Shown here: piece by piece, positions 21,271-34,194 of the stretch
Position numbering within the stretch: the stretch's first letter is position 1
How the letters are laid out: each line of letters begins with the position of its first letter
Assembly: GCA_933207985.1 (NCBI GenBank)
Contig: OW240914.1
Coordinates: 130,015,915-130,079,914 of the forward strand
DNA from: Pelobates cultripes
Lineage: Eukaryota; Chordata; Amphibia; Anura; Pelobatidae
Direction of reading: 5' to 3'
DNA length: 64,000 nt
Translations under genes and position numbers: made by a program
The notes under the pieces: model-generated
Databases searched by the model: none
What the model was told of the DNA's origin: nothing
Seen by the model: the letters and a program-made list of their open reading frames with translations, nothing else

Positions 21271-21685
21271 GGAACGCATCCTTGCGTTCCACATATCATC
21301 TCCCTACGATTTGTAGGTTGTCCTTATTCCTGTGGAGCGCATACATGCATACATGTTTGTAAAATAGCAGGCATATTCTATAAGATTATATATATTTTAT
21401 TTTCTTGCACAGTCTGCACATCTATCTTTATAATAGGAATCACTAAACTGTCACCTATTCACACCATAATGTGCATGAATCTATTTTTAATTGACAATTT
21501 TAATATTCTTAGCTTCACACTATTGAAGTATTTTCCCTTCTCTTTATTGCATTGAGAGACATTATGGATTACATGTACAAGATATTTGGAACGCATGTAT
21601 GAGCTCCACAGGAATAAGGACAACCTACAAATCGGAGGGAGATATGTGGAACACAAGGATGCGTTCCAGCTTAGAGAGGAACTCA
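21255..21685. repeat. Inverted repeat of about 90-bp arms around a 240-bp centre
   Basis: The arm at about 21255-21347 ('ctctctaagctggaacgcat' ... 'cttattcctgtggag') returns in reverse at about 21590-21680 with few mismatches. The second arm contains its own hairpin (21644-21661 with 21684-21701). The left arm overlaps the last LINE codons. Confidence 0.75.
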
Positions 21686-22110
21686 TCCTTGTGTTCCACA
21701 TGCGTTTTTTTTTTTTTTTTTTCATGCGTTCCAATGGAACGCAAAACCCGGAACCAGAAGTGCGTCACAGAGAAACGATACCCGGAAGTAACAGAGAAAG
21801 GAGGGAAAAAACAAAGCTGAAACAGATTCAAAAGGAACACTACTCATAGGACAGAAAGGCAGCAACTGAGGAAGCCTCTTGGAGAGGCGAAATGCGTTTT
21901 GCTACATTGTAAGGACTGCCAGTACAGACTGTAAGGTTTTTAATTTATTTTATTCATAATATATTGTGCACTTTATTGAATAAAGCACTTTTGTTACCTT
22001 TACTGCATGCCTGTGACTGCAATCAAAGGAGGATCCTCTACATACAGAGGAGGGAGTGGGACCCCCTATATCCCACAAAGCTGAATATTTGAGCCTAATA
22101 CTTATTGGCT
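21680..22110 (+). mobile_element. Penelope-like element end fragment
   Basis: The fragment contains 'ccggaaccagaagtgcgtcac'-type sequence similar to the Penelope end at 60.2-60.35 kb (- strand). It also has the hammerhead-like motif at 21861-21903, and an AATAAA at about 21978. No Penelope protein is present. Confidence 0.6.
21861..21903 (+). ncRNA. Hammerhead-ribozyme-like motif in Penelope end
   Basis: In order: AGCAA (stem I), CTGAGGA core, one extra A, GCCTC/GAGGC stem II with a 5-base loop, GAAA, a two-pair stem III (A-U, U-G) around GC, the cleavage-site T, and TTGCT closing stem I. The minimal short-stem-III form is known from Penelope-like elements. The extra A before stem II could weaken it. 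Activity is inferred only. Confidence 0.55.
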
Positions 22111-22639
22111 CCCTACTTGTGAGTGTAAATTCATTGGAAATATTGACACTTTTCCCACAAGTTCAAACGATATTGCACCATTATTTGTCTTTTATGTTTT
22201 ATTATAGGAGTTTTATCTAATAGAAAGAATTGTTCTTGTATGTGCATGTAAGATATTTCGTCTTATTTATATTTGTGTTTTATACTATTGGTGAAGGTTA
22301 AGGGGACCCCACCTAGACGTTAGAGTATTCTACATTAGCACTAAGCACCCACTTAATACCTGCATATTTTTATTTCTACATGAAAACACATTTGACTTGT
22401 AGAATTTTTCCAAATCAGCCATTTTAAACTTAAATATAAAATCCACTTTAGTTAGTAACCCTGTGTTTAGTACTGTTGCATCCTGTGAGTACGTTATACA
22501 CCACACATTACTGTGAACTCTATTTTTGTGGAGCTCTGTAATTTATTCAGAAACACCAAACCATTTGAAAAGCTAAGAATCAGAGGAATTTCATAGGATG
22601 AAGACTGTATTAATAATTGCCCCCTCTCTTCTATCTCAG

Positions 22640-22792
22640 GTTGACAGGCAGCAATTTGAGGAGACTGTACGGACCTTGAATAATCTGTATGCTGAGGCTG
22701 AGAAGCTTGGAAGTCCGTCTTACCTGGAAGGCTGTCTCGCCTGCCTTACTGCATATACAGTATTTCTGTGCATGGAGACACACTACGAGAAG
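22640..22792 (+). CDS. GOLGA7: GOLGA7 coding exon 2
   Basis: The acceptor ttctatctcag ends at 22639 and the donor AAG|gtgaga is at 22793. The exon is 153 bases, 51 codons, phase 0 at both ends, and encodes residues 39-89. It includes [21 protein letters not shown] and then [13 protein letters not shown]. The two cysteines (residues 70 and 73) correspond to the pair that is palmitoylated in mammalian golgin A7 and anchors it to Golgi membranes. METHYEK at the end leads into the C-terminal half. There are no frameshifts and identity to other vertebrates is very high, so this is a working gene. Confidence 0.96.
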
Positions 22793-23240
22793 GTGAGACA
22801 AGCATCCTTGATAAATAACCTGTTTATTATTTTCAGATTCTGCAGTACTGGCTAATATGAGTAAAGGATAATATGTTATAAAGACAGAAACGGACTAGTG
22901 TTGCCAAGCTAACTATTTAAAAGGGAAAGAATGTGTTCCACAAATTATGTATAGGGGTAGCCCTTGGTTCTTGCCAAAACCTGTCTAACTGAAGATGACT
23001 AATTTCCTTAAAAACCACCCAAGGTGTTATTTTAGGGAACAGGGTGGCCAAAATGTCACATAACTAAAAAGGTGCCTTTTAGGGCAATTTATAGTTATTT
23101 ACAAAATTATTTTACAGTGTTGTACAATGAAGATATGTGATCTAAAACAAGTTTAAGTTTAGAGGGACAATAACTGATGATCACGTTTCCCAGATATGCT
23201 AAAGTAAACTTTTTTCAACATTGATACATATTTTTATTTA

Positions 23241-23925
23241 AATGAACACTCTGGGCACCATAATAACTTAATTGAAATAAAGTTGTTATGGTGCTAGAAG
23301 GTGCATTGCGTTGCCTTACTTTTTAGAGGTTAAATTCATTCATGAATGGTTTAACCTCATGATCTCCTTTCCAGCACTGTTTGTCTCTGCACCCTTCACA
23401 TCTGCTTTTTCAAAATCTTCAGAATGGAAGTCTGGGAGAGCTGCTGGGAAGGGTCTTCACTGATTGGTTAAGAGCAATCAGTAGCTCCCCATTCATTATG
23501 AAAAATGGCTTGAAAAAGGTACTTGGATAGCCACTAGTAGGAGTTCCTGCATGAGTCCTGCAATTTTTGCATTATCTATGTTTAGTGTCTTTGCTCTCTG
23601 TATGGCAATGCTCAATGCTCCCTATAGCAATGCATTGATTTAATGCATCTTTATGAGGAGATGCTGATTGGCACACCTTGGCAATTTGCTGCACATGCGA
23701 ACTAGCCTTTCAATGCATTGGTTCGGCTGAGATCATAAAGATTGCTGATCTCAGTTAATGAGGTGGGACCTGCAGCACAGAGACCAGCACGGAAAGGAAT
23801 AAAATGTAGCTGAAAGTAAGCTTATCTTTTCATTCTTGGGGTGAGGGGGCACGACTCCTAAATAGTTAGTAGAAACACTATTGTTAGGAATACATGTATT
23901 CCGAATGCTATAGAGTTCCTTTAAG
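23241..23925 (+). repeat. MITE-like block, family D
   Basis: It opens 'aacactctgggcaccataa' with its fold-back 'gttgttatggtgc', and ends 'gaatacatgtattccgaatgctatagagttccttta'. The middle has the 'atgcattgatttaatgcatcttta' palindrome shared with family B. Confidence 0.6.
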
Positions 23926-26793
23926 ATTGTCTTTCAAAATGTTCCTAATACCATTTCTAGGACTCATTTATACAGTGGTTTGGTTCAAAGAGCCACAGTT
24001 GCCCTGCCCTATGTTAAGGGCATTCAAATGGTTCCTTTTGGGGCTTTTAAAAGAAAGCAGAGTACAGATATTAAACGGACCTTTTTTATTCCCGTTCAGC
24101 TGTGTTTAGATGAAGTTTTTTAAGGAGAATGAATTGAGGCCTTTCAGCAGCTTTCAGATGAAATGCTTTGCAATGTACAGACAGATTTTAGATTTATTTA
24201 TTCAGGAAGGACTAGCCAGCATAAAAACCCTCTCCCTGCCACATTTTTCATTAAAACCTGAATTCCCACCCACATACCCATCCCTACCTAGCACCAAAGG
24301 GGTTACACGCAGACAGCTTGTGTCCTCATCCCCTCCTGAAACCAACTGTAAATATTGGGCTGTTGGACAGCTCTCCCTAAGTGGTCGAAAAGAGCAAACG
24401 CTTTGGATGAATTCACCTCTGTGAGAGGTATGTGATCCAGACACACAAACCTACTGTTAATAAATTGGTCTTTTATTTATTTATAACCTCCACGGCTCGG
24501 CTCTGCTTAGTACTGTTGGTTAACCCATACACTGTCAGACTGTATAGTTACATAGTGTGCTGCCTTGTGAATGTGAATGCAAGCCATTTTCTGAACAGGT
24601 GGAAGGCATGCAGTAACTAGAATAAAAATAGAATTATCATTATTCCAATTTTATTTTTTCTTTGTCATTTAACCAACTAAAATCTATACAGAGATTTATA
24701 ATTTTGCTGCTGTGATGAATAAAGGAAAATGTGACCAGAAACTGCAAGATATGTGTTAAAAGAACACTGTATCATATTTTGATTTCATACAATGTTCACA
24801 ATTACAGTATCAAAGTATTCTTCCAGGAAAGGGTGTTCTTTGCATGATGTTCCTTGTGACTCTTAAATATTGCTGCTGGAGTTTGATCCGCTTTCCTATC
24901 TTATGTTATACGAAAATCTAGGCTAAATTAACACAGATGAGGAAGGACATTTTGGTGCCCTGCTCATCAGTGTTTGCTTAATTCCAAACTGCATGAAACA
25001 AACTTTATATACCCAACATGGTGGTAGCATTCCCCTTGGTTACTACACCTTCTTTTTACCTCAATTCCTGATTTATGCTAGTGTGTAACTCTTCATTTGA
25101 AGTAGGACTGTCTACTGTTCTACTCTGGAAGACTATATTCATGGGGCCTTCACTGCCATAATTGGGAAAGGCCACCCATTTAAACCTGAATCGCTACTTC
25201 TACACGACACCACTCTCCCCATAGCCAAGTATAAAAATAGTTCTAAAAAAAAATGTATGATTCTCTATGGAGGAATTGTAGACCTGTTGCTGTGAGGGCA
25301 GTGCATGAGACTATGTTCCCCCGATCCTCTTCTATGAGGAGCATTGGATTGGCATGCCACCAGAATAACGCAACCTGAGGGGGTGGTTGTGGCACCACTG
25401 GTGGAGGCCCTGCGCTGGAGAAAAGGTGAGTAATTTGTGGGGGGAGGGGGAGGGTTTCATTTTGTTGTGTACAGATTGGGGCTTAAACTATCTAGTAACA
25501 TCAGGACTGTAGCCTTAGGAGGACACATATATGTATACCTAATGCTACAGTGTTCCTGCACTGTGTATGTTAAGGCCTCCCTTAGCTTCTGCTTTAAAAA
25601 GGTGCACCATTTTTATGCAGCTAATTTGTGTCAGAGATTGAACAAGGATTTAGAAATTCTGTAGCATTCTATAGAAATGCCTTTCACATTTTGGCATCAT
25701 GGGGTTAAAACATTCTTCAAAAAAGTGTTAATGTAGCAGTGTATTGGATGGAAATCTGTCAAGTAGAAGTTACATTCTTGAACTGGAAAGAGATTAATAA
25801 AACATGACCAAGCAGTAGTTTATAGCAGAAGTATACTGCCCCCATAGATTACCTTTTTAATCATTAGTGCCAGCAGCTGACTGTGCAGAGAATTTTATTT
25901 GAAGTGCTATCCAACTGAGACCCTCCAGATGAGGTCTAACTTTCAGTAGGCTTCTGTCAACTTCTTAAGCTACATGCCATACTGCAGACCCGGACAACTG
26001 TGCTTCAGAGCATTGCTTGCAAAGGAGACCATCCCATACTGGATGTAAACTAGCTGGTGATAAATGAGTTAATTGTTTTATGTAAACCAACAATATTCCT
26101 TTCTGCTCCTAGTGCCCAGTGGTGCCTGAATGGCTGGCAGTGGGCAGCTTATCTGAATCACTCATTTTTCTGCTAAAAAAAATAGTTAGGGTTAGAATTT
26201 CCCTGCAATTTCCTCCTCCCTCTAATACCCTCATTACCCGCACAATGAACAAGAGACACTCTCCCATCACAAGTCTCCAAGACTATTCATTCTTTTGTCA
26301 GAGTAGGTTATCTCGTCATCACTTCTGTCTCATATCAACAGTAATCCTAAATATTACATTTTTACAGGAATATACAAATGTCAACATTCGTTAACAGTGT
26401 CTGTACAGGGTTTTGTGTTTTTTTTTTTGTTTTCTGCAACCGTATTCTAATCTATTTTAATTATCTTTCTTCACCTTTCCTACCTTCTCTCCCAATTAAC
26501 GCTGTTAGTTACGCATGCTCCTTACAGGGCAACAGTCGCTTTCTATAGGTTTTTATATTCCCTTTACTTATGCCTTTTCTTTAACAAATATTTGGGAAGG
26601 CTAAAAAATAAAATCTACACCTCCTGTTTTACTCTATTTTGCTACTGAGTGCCTTCATCTTGGATCCCTGTTGATCTCTGCTATAAATGTTACCTTTGCA
26701 CATGTCACTCTGCATAGAGAGTGGGAAAGAAACCGAAACCATTTTATTTTACCTCCTCAAATGCATTGTGTGTCCTGGTGATTGCGGAATCTT

Positions 26794-27115
26794 TAAAGGG
26801 ACATTGTAGGCAGCCAGAAGCTCACTGAAGTCGTCTAGGTACACGGTACAATGAACTCTATTGTCCTTAGTGCTGCAATGTTAAACATTGCAGCTCCAGA
26901 GAAACTGCAATGTTTACATTGCAGCACTAAGTCAGCCTCTAGTGTCCGTATCATTACTAAACAGTTTACTTTATGTTTAGTAAAGATTCTCTGTACCCAG
27001 CAGCCTCAAGCTTTACCTCCAGTGATGAAATGGCAGAGGAAGAGCTATGCTACGCTTTACGCCATACCAGGAGTAGTAGGCTGTGATTGGCTAAAACCAT
27101 CAGTTGAGCACTCTT
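26794..27115 (+). repeat. MITE family C fragment
   Basis: It contains 'aagggacattgtaggcagcc', the palindromic pair 'aacattgcag..ctgcaatgtt' and 'cctctagtgtc'. It matches blocks at 7.43-7.5 and 34.25-34.35 kb. Confidence 0.6.
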
Positions 27116-29311
27116 AGCCAGTCACTATGCTAATCTCTGGTATGAATTGGTATGGACCGAGGTGGTAGCATTGCTCTGTGTCAGTTATTGCAGGCTGTGT
27201 CATGTTTTTGAAGTGGATTCTCTTTTTCTTGTAGGATTTAATTTTTACCATGCTTTTGGTTCATCTGTTGCCTTGTTAAGATCTTCACCTGGAATAATTC
27301 ATTTCATTTTGTGTTATGTATTCTGTCAGTGGATGAGATCTTAGGTGTGTTTTTAAAGAAGTAAAATAAACCAATTTCCGCTGAAGGTGTTCTCCTTCTT
27401 ACATCTGAGAATATAATTTAGTTCACCTTTCTTTAGATTACATTGACTTTCCAACCAATCCATACCCTTCAATGTAATGCTCTTGCATCATACATCATTT
27501 CTCTTACTGAAGTCCTGAACCAGGTTGTGAAAGTGAGAGTGACAGGGCTGCCCAAATATATCCTTTTGGTTAGAAATGGCCCTCAATGGCATTTAGCAGG
27601 CTCACTGTTGGTAATATCAGCATGTTCTGTTACGGTCAGTTGTTTCAGTCGAAGCCGAACCCCTAACTTGGTTGGTCCACCCCCTATAGACCGCTAAGAA
27701 ATACAAATTCATAATGACCTGCTTTGAAGCTAAACGCCAGCTGCCACAATGGAAAGTGAAGTACTACTTTTTTTTGGGAAGCACCCAAGTGTACATAGTA
27801 CGACTATTGCTAATGCAGAGCAAAAATACATTGATTATATTTCTACTTTGGCTACAAGTCCTTAGACCAGATACCAGACCGATATCTTTATATTGTGACA
27901 TAAATGGTCTCCAAAGGGTTAAAATAGGTTAAAATAATATCCTGTCGCTTGCTGCAGATATTGTACAAGTTGACGCTCTGACACATCCCAGCAAGATAGG
28001 AGTACATAGTAAACAAATGTCCGAGGCTTCCACCAGAATATTTATTATTTTACCAACAAGGATACATTGAGATTTCTCTTGTTTTCAAGTATGTCCCGGA
28101 ACCACAAATATTGCATTGTTACAATAGGGTACAGCATAATATTAAAATACACAAAGTAATATTTCAATACACATACATAGTCAGAACAGTATTGCTGATG
28201 GCAGCATTGGCGATTTAACTCTCTCCTTGCCTAGGGTTGTAAGCAAAACTTTCTCTTCCTGTTGATGAAATGACGAAGGCTGGGCATGTTTTTCTTTAGA
28301 AAGATTGAAATTTTATATCCTTGCTTCAGTAAATACTGACTCAAAAAATGTGTGGGTTGTGAAAAAAATCTTAAGTATTTTCTATGTAAGAACAACAGAT
28401 GCTGTGGTTGTTCCAATATTTATCCAACGTGTTCTGTAACAAAGATCTGTGCTCCATAAAAAAGGCCTGGGATTCTAATAAGTCACAGCCCGCTGAACAC
28501 TCCTAATATCTTATAGAATTATTAGTAGAAAACCAATGGTGTATAGAGGAGTAGACCTAACACACTATACATTAATTGTACGTTGCAGCCAGAAAACGAA
28601 CCATACAATGTACCACTGCTCCAGATCTAGATTTGCCAGTGTTTGTTTGGTTAGAGAGAAAGATTAACGGATAAAACAAATTACAACCAAACCAGATGCA
28701 GTCATATTGTTTATAAGTGGATACAAATACATTTGATTCGTGATAATGTCTTCTGACATTGGGGGTAAAGTGAGTCATGTAACATATTTCCTTAGTAACA
28801 AGATCCTATTTTCCTATTGATGGGGAGGTGTGTGGTGTGATGCTGGTGTTGTTGCAATTATATCTCTTCAGCAGTTAATAAAACTGGAGAATTCATGACC
28901 ACAGTAAAACAGCAGTATTGAAATGTACTGCTTGCTGACAGCAGTTGCCGTTTACGAGTTGGGAGAAGTGTTGCATGATGTTGTTTCCTGCCATACAAAC
29001 AACGGGTCGGACCCCTAAGGGAGCATGCTGAAAAAGCCAGCCTCTATCTAAGACTGGAATATAACAAAATCACTTTTTTCTTTTCTGTATGATCTTGGAT
29101 GGAGGCTGGCCTTTATCAATGTCCCTGGTTAGGTGGTCTGACCACTTGTTTGCAAGGTATTTTTGAACAGCCCTTGACATGTAATGGTAACTGTCTTTTC
29201 TACACTGTCTTTTTTTCATACAAAAAAAAAAAAAAAAACTATTTAAATTTATTTTTATAACATTTTATTGAAAGCTCTAATTCCTTTGTATCTTCAATTC
29301 TATTTTCATAG

Positions 29312-29413
29312 GTTCTGAAGAAAATCGCGAAGTATATCCAAGAGCAGAATGAAAAGATATATGCTCCCCAGGGCCTACTCCTTACTGACCCGATCGAGAG
29401 GGGTCTCAGAGTA
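29312..29413 (+). CDS. GOLGA7: GOLGA7 coding exon 3
   Basis: The acceptor tattttcatag ends at 29311 and the donor GTA|gtatcc is at 29414. Its 102 bases encode residues 90-123: [19 protein letters not shown] then [15 protein letters not shown]. This C-terminal helix and loop region is almost invariant in the family and belongs to the part that contacts the DHHC enzyme. The donor is weaker than the others (gtatcc). I placed the boundary there because it keeps the frame and joins exactly to IEITIFEDR in the next exon. Confidence 0.95.
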
Positions 29414-31055
29414 GTATCCTTTTTATACAAACTATCGTCCAATAGAATACTTCCCTGACAAGTTACAGACATTTTTCAGAAAATTAACAGGAGCCCTGAG
29501 ATTGAAATTGATTTGACATTGTAGTTGTGTGATTGTGCAGCAAAGTATTTATTGACAACATATCTGAAAACGATTGAAAAAAAATACTGATCTGAGATGT
29601 ATTTACATCTAAAATGACAATTTTTCTCCAGCCTCTTTCTACAGAATTTGTCTGATACGGTATAGGTCTGTTAATAGCACATGGAGACCTATAGTCCACC
29701 TTTCCAGGTCAAGCAGGCAGATGTAACATCTAGTCTTGGCAGTGTCGCATGAGAGTTCCATTTAGCGCGTGTGTGTGTATATATATATATATATTCCATT
29801 GTTTCCAAATACATGAAAGCAGGAATTACTACCAGTGGGTTTTAGTTTAGTTTTTATTTTGTCTTTTTAAAAAATTCTTAAATTGAAGAACATTCTTAAA
29901 ATTTGTGGCATGCTTTTCCAGAATGTTTTGTTGTTGGCATTCTGCCCCTCTGCCTCATTCTCTGTCCCCAGCACTTGTAGGAAAGCTGTTCCCTTTGGTG
30001 CATGTGACTTTCTAAAGCATTTCTCGCAATGAATGGCCAGTGATAGTCTGAGAATGTCAGCTGATGCTTTCAGCCTATGACTAGCATCTAAAGGAAAAGC
30101 TTATTGGTATGGCTGGAGGAGGTTCAATGCAAAATTCTGTACTGTTCAAAAATGGGTTATCCATATAAGGTAAGACGGAACTGAGGACCTCCAGACCCCA
30201 TAACTTCATTGACACCAAGGTGTTATGGGGTTGGAGGATTCCTTTAAGTAGATTAACCCTATAACACCTGCTCCTTTCTTTCAAACTAGAGGTATTTATT
30301 CAGGCAGGGCACGTGTCATGCATTGCATGTATGCTGTTTATCATTTTTATTGCACTCCAGTTTTCCCATATGTACTCCTATACGTGTTATTCATTAAACA
30401 TTGAGTTGTGGCAAATTGTATGGCAAAATAACTGAACTGAGCAATTACCTGAGTTGGAAAGTGTTTCCAGCTCGTCTCTTTTTTAAATAAAACCTGTGAT
30501 TCTCTATCCGGTACTCCATAATTCCCCCTCTACTGAATAATGCCAGACGTTAAAGCAGGTTCTAACAAGGAAAGCCAAATTATATCTGGAAAAATAGAAT
30601 CATATTATGTGATCCAGATTTACCCATCTATGTCTTGCTAGCCTGCCTGTAGTCTGGTTTAATGCTTTACCCACACCTCGCCACAATCCGTGTATAGGTG
30701 TTGTTGCCTCATGCTGCCCTAGATTCACCCAATTCCTTGCATTTCCTAACCCTGCTAGTGAACACTTATTGTGCCCTCACATGCCCCATTTATAGTCCAT
30801 GTTGCTTTATAGTTTCATCACAACTAATGCCATCTTCTTGTGAGTGCTACAGCTGCCAGGTTCCTACAGCAATGCTAACTACAGCTGTTGGCAAGTGCAG
30901 TACTAATCGTGATACACTACTGATAATTACCTGTAACTACCGGTCTGTCTATAGATTTATACAGTGCATATACAGAGCAAACCCTGCTGATCTGCACTAG
31001 TGAACAGATGGTGTATGTCACGGATATCACCGCTATTCCTTCACTGCACCACCAG
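29414..31055 (+). other. GOLGA7: GOLGA7 intron 4
   Basis: The intron is 1.64 kb. It holds a short GT/TA run at 29768-29796 and a small MITE-like palindrome at about 30185-30245 ('ccccataactt..tgttatgggg'). Nothing else is recognised. Confidence 0.6.
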
Positions 31056-31100
31056 ATCGAGATTACCATCTTTGAGGACAGAAGCTTGACTGGAAGATAG
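31056..31100 (+). CDS. GOLGA7: GOLGA7 final coding exon and stop
   Basis: The acceptor tgcaccaccag ends at 31055. Fourteen codons (IEITIFEDRSLTGR) and TAG at 31098-31100 complete a 137-residue protein, the same length as mammalian golgin A7. The tail after EDR is one of the few variable parts of the family. Joining the four coding exons gives one uninterrupted reading frame. Confidence 0.95.
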   Translation: MEITIFEDRSLTGR

Positions 31101-34030
31101 AACACACCAGGTAATTAATATGTAAGATTCATTACATAGATCTTATTGCTTGTACTATATTTAACAGTCCAATTGTTACCTCTTTTTAAACACCATGCAG
31201 ACAGAGAAATAAAAAAAATTTAAAAAAAATGTTATTGCTCAGTCATAGACCTATGTGGTATTTTGTTGTTTTTTTAAAGAAAGGTCGTCAGAAGCAGTGC
31301 TTACTTAACAAAGATTTTTGTGCTTTGCCCAGAAGCTCCTTTTATCGAATTAATGAATTTTGCAATGTGAATGCAAATGGCACAGGTGACCATTTTCCTA
31401 ATAGGCCAATCATGGAATGCTAGCATATGTTCTTTGTACACTACTTTGAATACTCTTTGGCCCTTTAAGGGGTTAATTGTAAGATTGTTTTGTATTAAAT
31501 AAAAAAAAAATAATTCATTTAACATACTGTGCTTCCGGAATAGCTGAGTCATGTCTGAGGCTTATTCACAATATAAAACCACCCATGGTAAATGATATCC
31601 GAGTAATACAGAGCTGTTCTATTCCCCAAAAATATGAATCCTATGAGTCCTAAGGAAAGTAACTTGGTTTACTGATCTAGTTTGTTTTCTGCTTTTTTTT
31701 CCTGGAAATAAGACTTGGATAGGAGACCTAAAACCTTAATCCAAAACAGACATAAATCCAGGCACCTCTGAAAAGAAATGGCTCGTTGTGCAAGAACATA
31801 TTTTTTTTTATATATAGATTCATATATTATCTGAAAGATGCATGATTCCACTTAAATAAAAGTATGTAATGGTCTTGCGTAACATGTTATGTCTCCTTTC
31901 CCTAGGTGGGTCGGTCCTTCTACAGTATATATCGTTGTCCTCTGCTAAGACGCCCTCCCAACATTCCTACATTCGCCATTCCTGTGTTTTGCAGCAGTCC
32001 CACACCAACTCACTTATGCTATCATGTAATGGACCTAAACCACTGACTTTGTGCCAACCTGTGCCCATCCCACTCTCCGACGCAATAAACATTAAGCATC
32101 TTTTGAACTCATGGGACTTCGCCTTCTCCAGGACATTAGGGGAAAATGAGTAAAATTAAGAGTGGCAGAGTCTTTTTAATGGGGGGTTGGGGATTGTGCC
32201 AATTTTCTGTGAAATGTAGGTAGTTAATTTTGTACTAGGGATGCTACCCAGATTCCCTCTTTCCTTTTTTTTTGTTCCAAACTGAAGTTGAATGGCATTG
32301 GTGAACTGCAAGGATGACCAACAGGCTGGTTTGGTTCAAGGAAACAGAAAAGGCTTGTGATAAATAAGGACAAAATAGGCATCTTTGCAATGGGATGAGC
32401 TACAAGAATGTTTTGTGTCAAATTAACCAATATCTGTCACTTTGCATTCAGTTTTACTTTTTTGTTTATTGTCTCCAGATTGCACAAGGGTTTCATGTCA
32501 TCCTCTCCAATTTTGCTCTTTCACACACAAATGTATCCACTAGCTTTCTCTCACCTACTCAATGACATTACTATTTCTTTCAGTCTGATATCCCTTCTTT
32601 CTCAAAAATTCATAGTTAAAGGGACACCTCAGTTAACACATTTAAATCTGTGAAGAACGCATTCCGAGAGATATACAAAATTAGAGGGTGGAAAAAAGAT
32701 ACATTTTGAAGTTTCTGAATTTGCTGTAAATTCCTGGGTTTTGCAGCTTCTGCAAAGTATTTTGGTATTGTATTTTGTGCTGTCAAGAGCAGAAAGTGAC
32801 TCATAATGCTCAACTACCTTCCTAAGGCAGTGCTGAGCTCATCCATATACAGTTCATGAATATAGCAAGGTTAGTTTGTTATAGTTAAATTGTCTGCTTT
32901 CTACTTTGTAGTCACGGCCCACTATACAGCTGTAATACTGGATTGAAAAGGGAAATCTTACAGGAATGGGCAGATAAATTTAAAAAAAACAAACAGCATA
33001 ACCACCTGTAACTTAGCCTACACATTATATCTAACGTGTGGATGCTTGAAGATCCCTTTGTGTTATTGCTTAGTTGAATCCTCTGCAAAATGCTGCAACT
33101 TTAAACCACACACCTTCATTTAAAAAATGACATTGTCATTTTGAGCCCGAGTCATGTTTTAAGTTACATTTTGAATTTTAACTGAACCAATAAATTAGCA
33201 AACGTTTTAAAGTATTATCCCATGTTTCATGTTCCATTTCACGCTTTGATTGCAAGCTAGCAGATCACATAGAATAGATTACAAAGGAAGGGATAGGGAA
33301 ATTATTGCATGGAACTTCTGTGCAGGTTACTTGCAACCAGAACATGAGACAAATACATTTTTAAAACATTTGCTAATCTTCACATTTCACTAAAATGTTA
33401 AGAGATTATTTAGAAGATGTTTGAATGGCACTGTTCGTTTACATTACCCCTATTACATTACGCTACATTACCCACCATTTAATATTGCCTTCTCTGGGTA
33501 TCAGAGGAGTATTAATTTATTTCTGATTAATGAAAACATTTGGTGGTGTATTTTTGGATAGAAAAATAATTTAGAAACACTAAGGGAATATACAGATTTC
33601 ACCATTGAGGTTATGTAAAACAACACCCCCTTCCTTTACTCATGCATTATTTTGGCATGTGCTTTATAAAACCTCTTTTTTTTTTTCTTCTCAAAGGTAA
33701 CTTGTACAAGTGATCAGCTTAAATGTGATTTGACATTTCACTAATTTTACAAGTTCTAAGCAGCCCATGCCATAAACTGTGTGAAATGAGTATGTTTGTT
33801 ACCTTAAGCTACTTGGCAAACATTGAAACTGTGCTCCTTCGTGTAAGCTTCAGGCAGTAAAATGGTTAACACCTTCACTGTGTTTGGTAACTATCAGTCT
33901 TATCTGGTGTCAAATAGAACCCCACGCCCTTTTCTTCTGAAATTGCCCACCTTGTGTATATTGAGTAATTGTAACAAACCATGTGCTTTTATGTATTGAC
34001 TTTATTATTAATAAATATAATTTATAGGGA
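31101..34030 (+). other. GOLGA7: GOLGA7 3' UTR candidate region
   Basis: Almost 3 kb after the stop is unusually poor in transposons. Possible polyadenylation hexamers AATAAA lie at 31208-31213, about 31498 and 34010-34015. The last sits at the end of the clean stretch and is preceded by low-repeat, possibly conserved sequence. Which one is used cannot be told from DNA alone. Confidence 0.45.
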
Positions 34031-34194
34031 CATGATGGTCTTAAGAATATTGTTATCTCACATCACAAGAGCAAGTATTGTACCACAAAATATGCAGACA
34101 GATGAGTAAAGAAAGTGTAAAGCTCTTACAATCCGTAAGAAGAATGATTTCAGTGATTCTTTTATCTTGGAAACATATGCACCATTATCACTTC

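Larger units (their letters stand above)
17390..21290 (+). mobile_element. L1-type non-LTR retrotransposon, 3' truncated
   Basis: A two-ORF LINE is inserted in sense within GOLGA7 intron 2. ORF1 (17530-18325) is a coiled-coil RNA-binding protein. ORF2 (19117 onward) has an AP-type endonuclease and a reverse transcriptase up to FADD. Sequence after about 21290 is no longer LINE. Frameshifts in both ORFs show that it is dead. Confidence 0.85.
10282..22639 (+). other. GOLGA7: GOLGA7 intron 2
   Basis: This 12.4-kb intron is largely transposon. It contains MITE A (10.74-11.22), MITE fragments near 12.2 and 13.0, a TG/TA microsatellite, L2 tails at 14.9-15.3, an inverted repeat at 16.48-16.63, MITE B (16.74-17.21), an L1-type LINE (17.4-21.3) and a Penelope fragment (21.68-22.11). 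I see no further host exon. Confidence 0.7.
22793..29311 (+). other. GOLGA7: GOLGA7 intron 3
   Basis: The intron is 6.5 kb. It contains a MITE-like block (23241-23925), a smaller MITE C (about 26794-27115) and otherwise unique AT-rich sequence. The ORF at 24110-24424 has no recognisable domain and no splice context, and I treat it as chance. Confidence 0.7.

Noticed and set aside
24110..24424. 104-codon ORF in GOLGA7 intron 3
   Set aside because: No recognisable domain, no splice signals and no conservation that I can recall.
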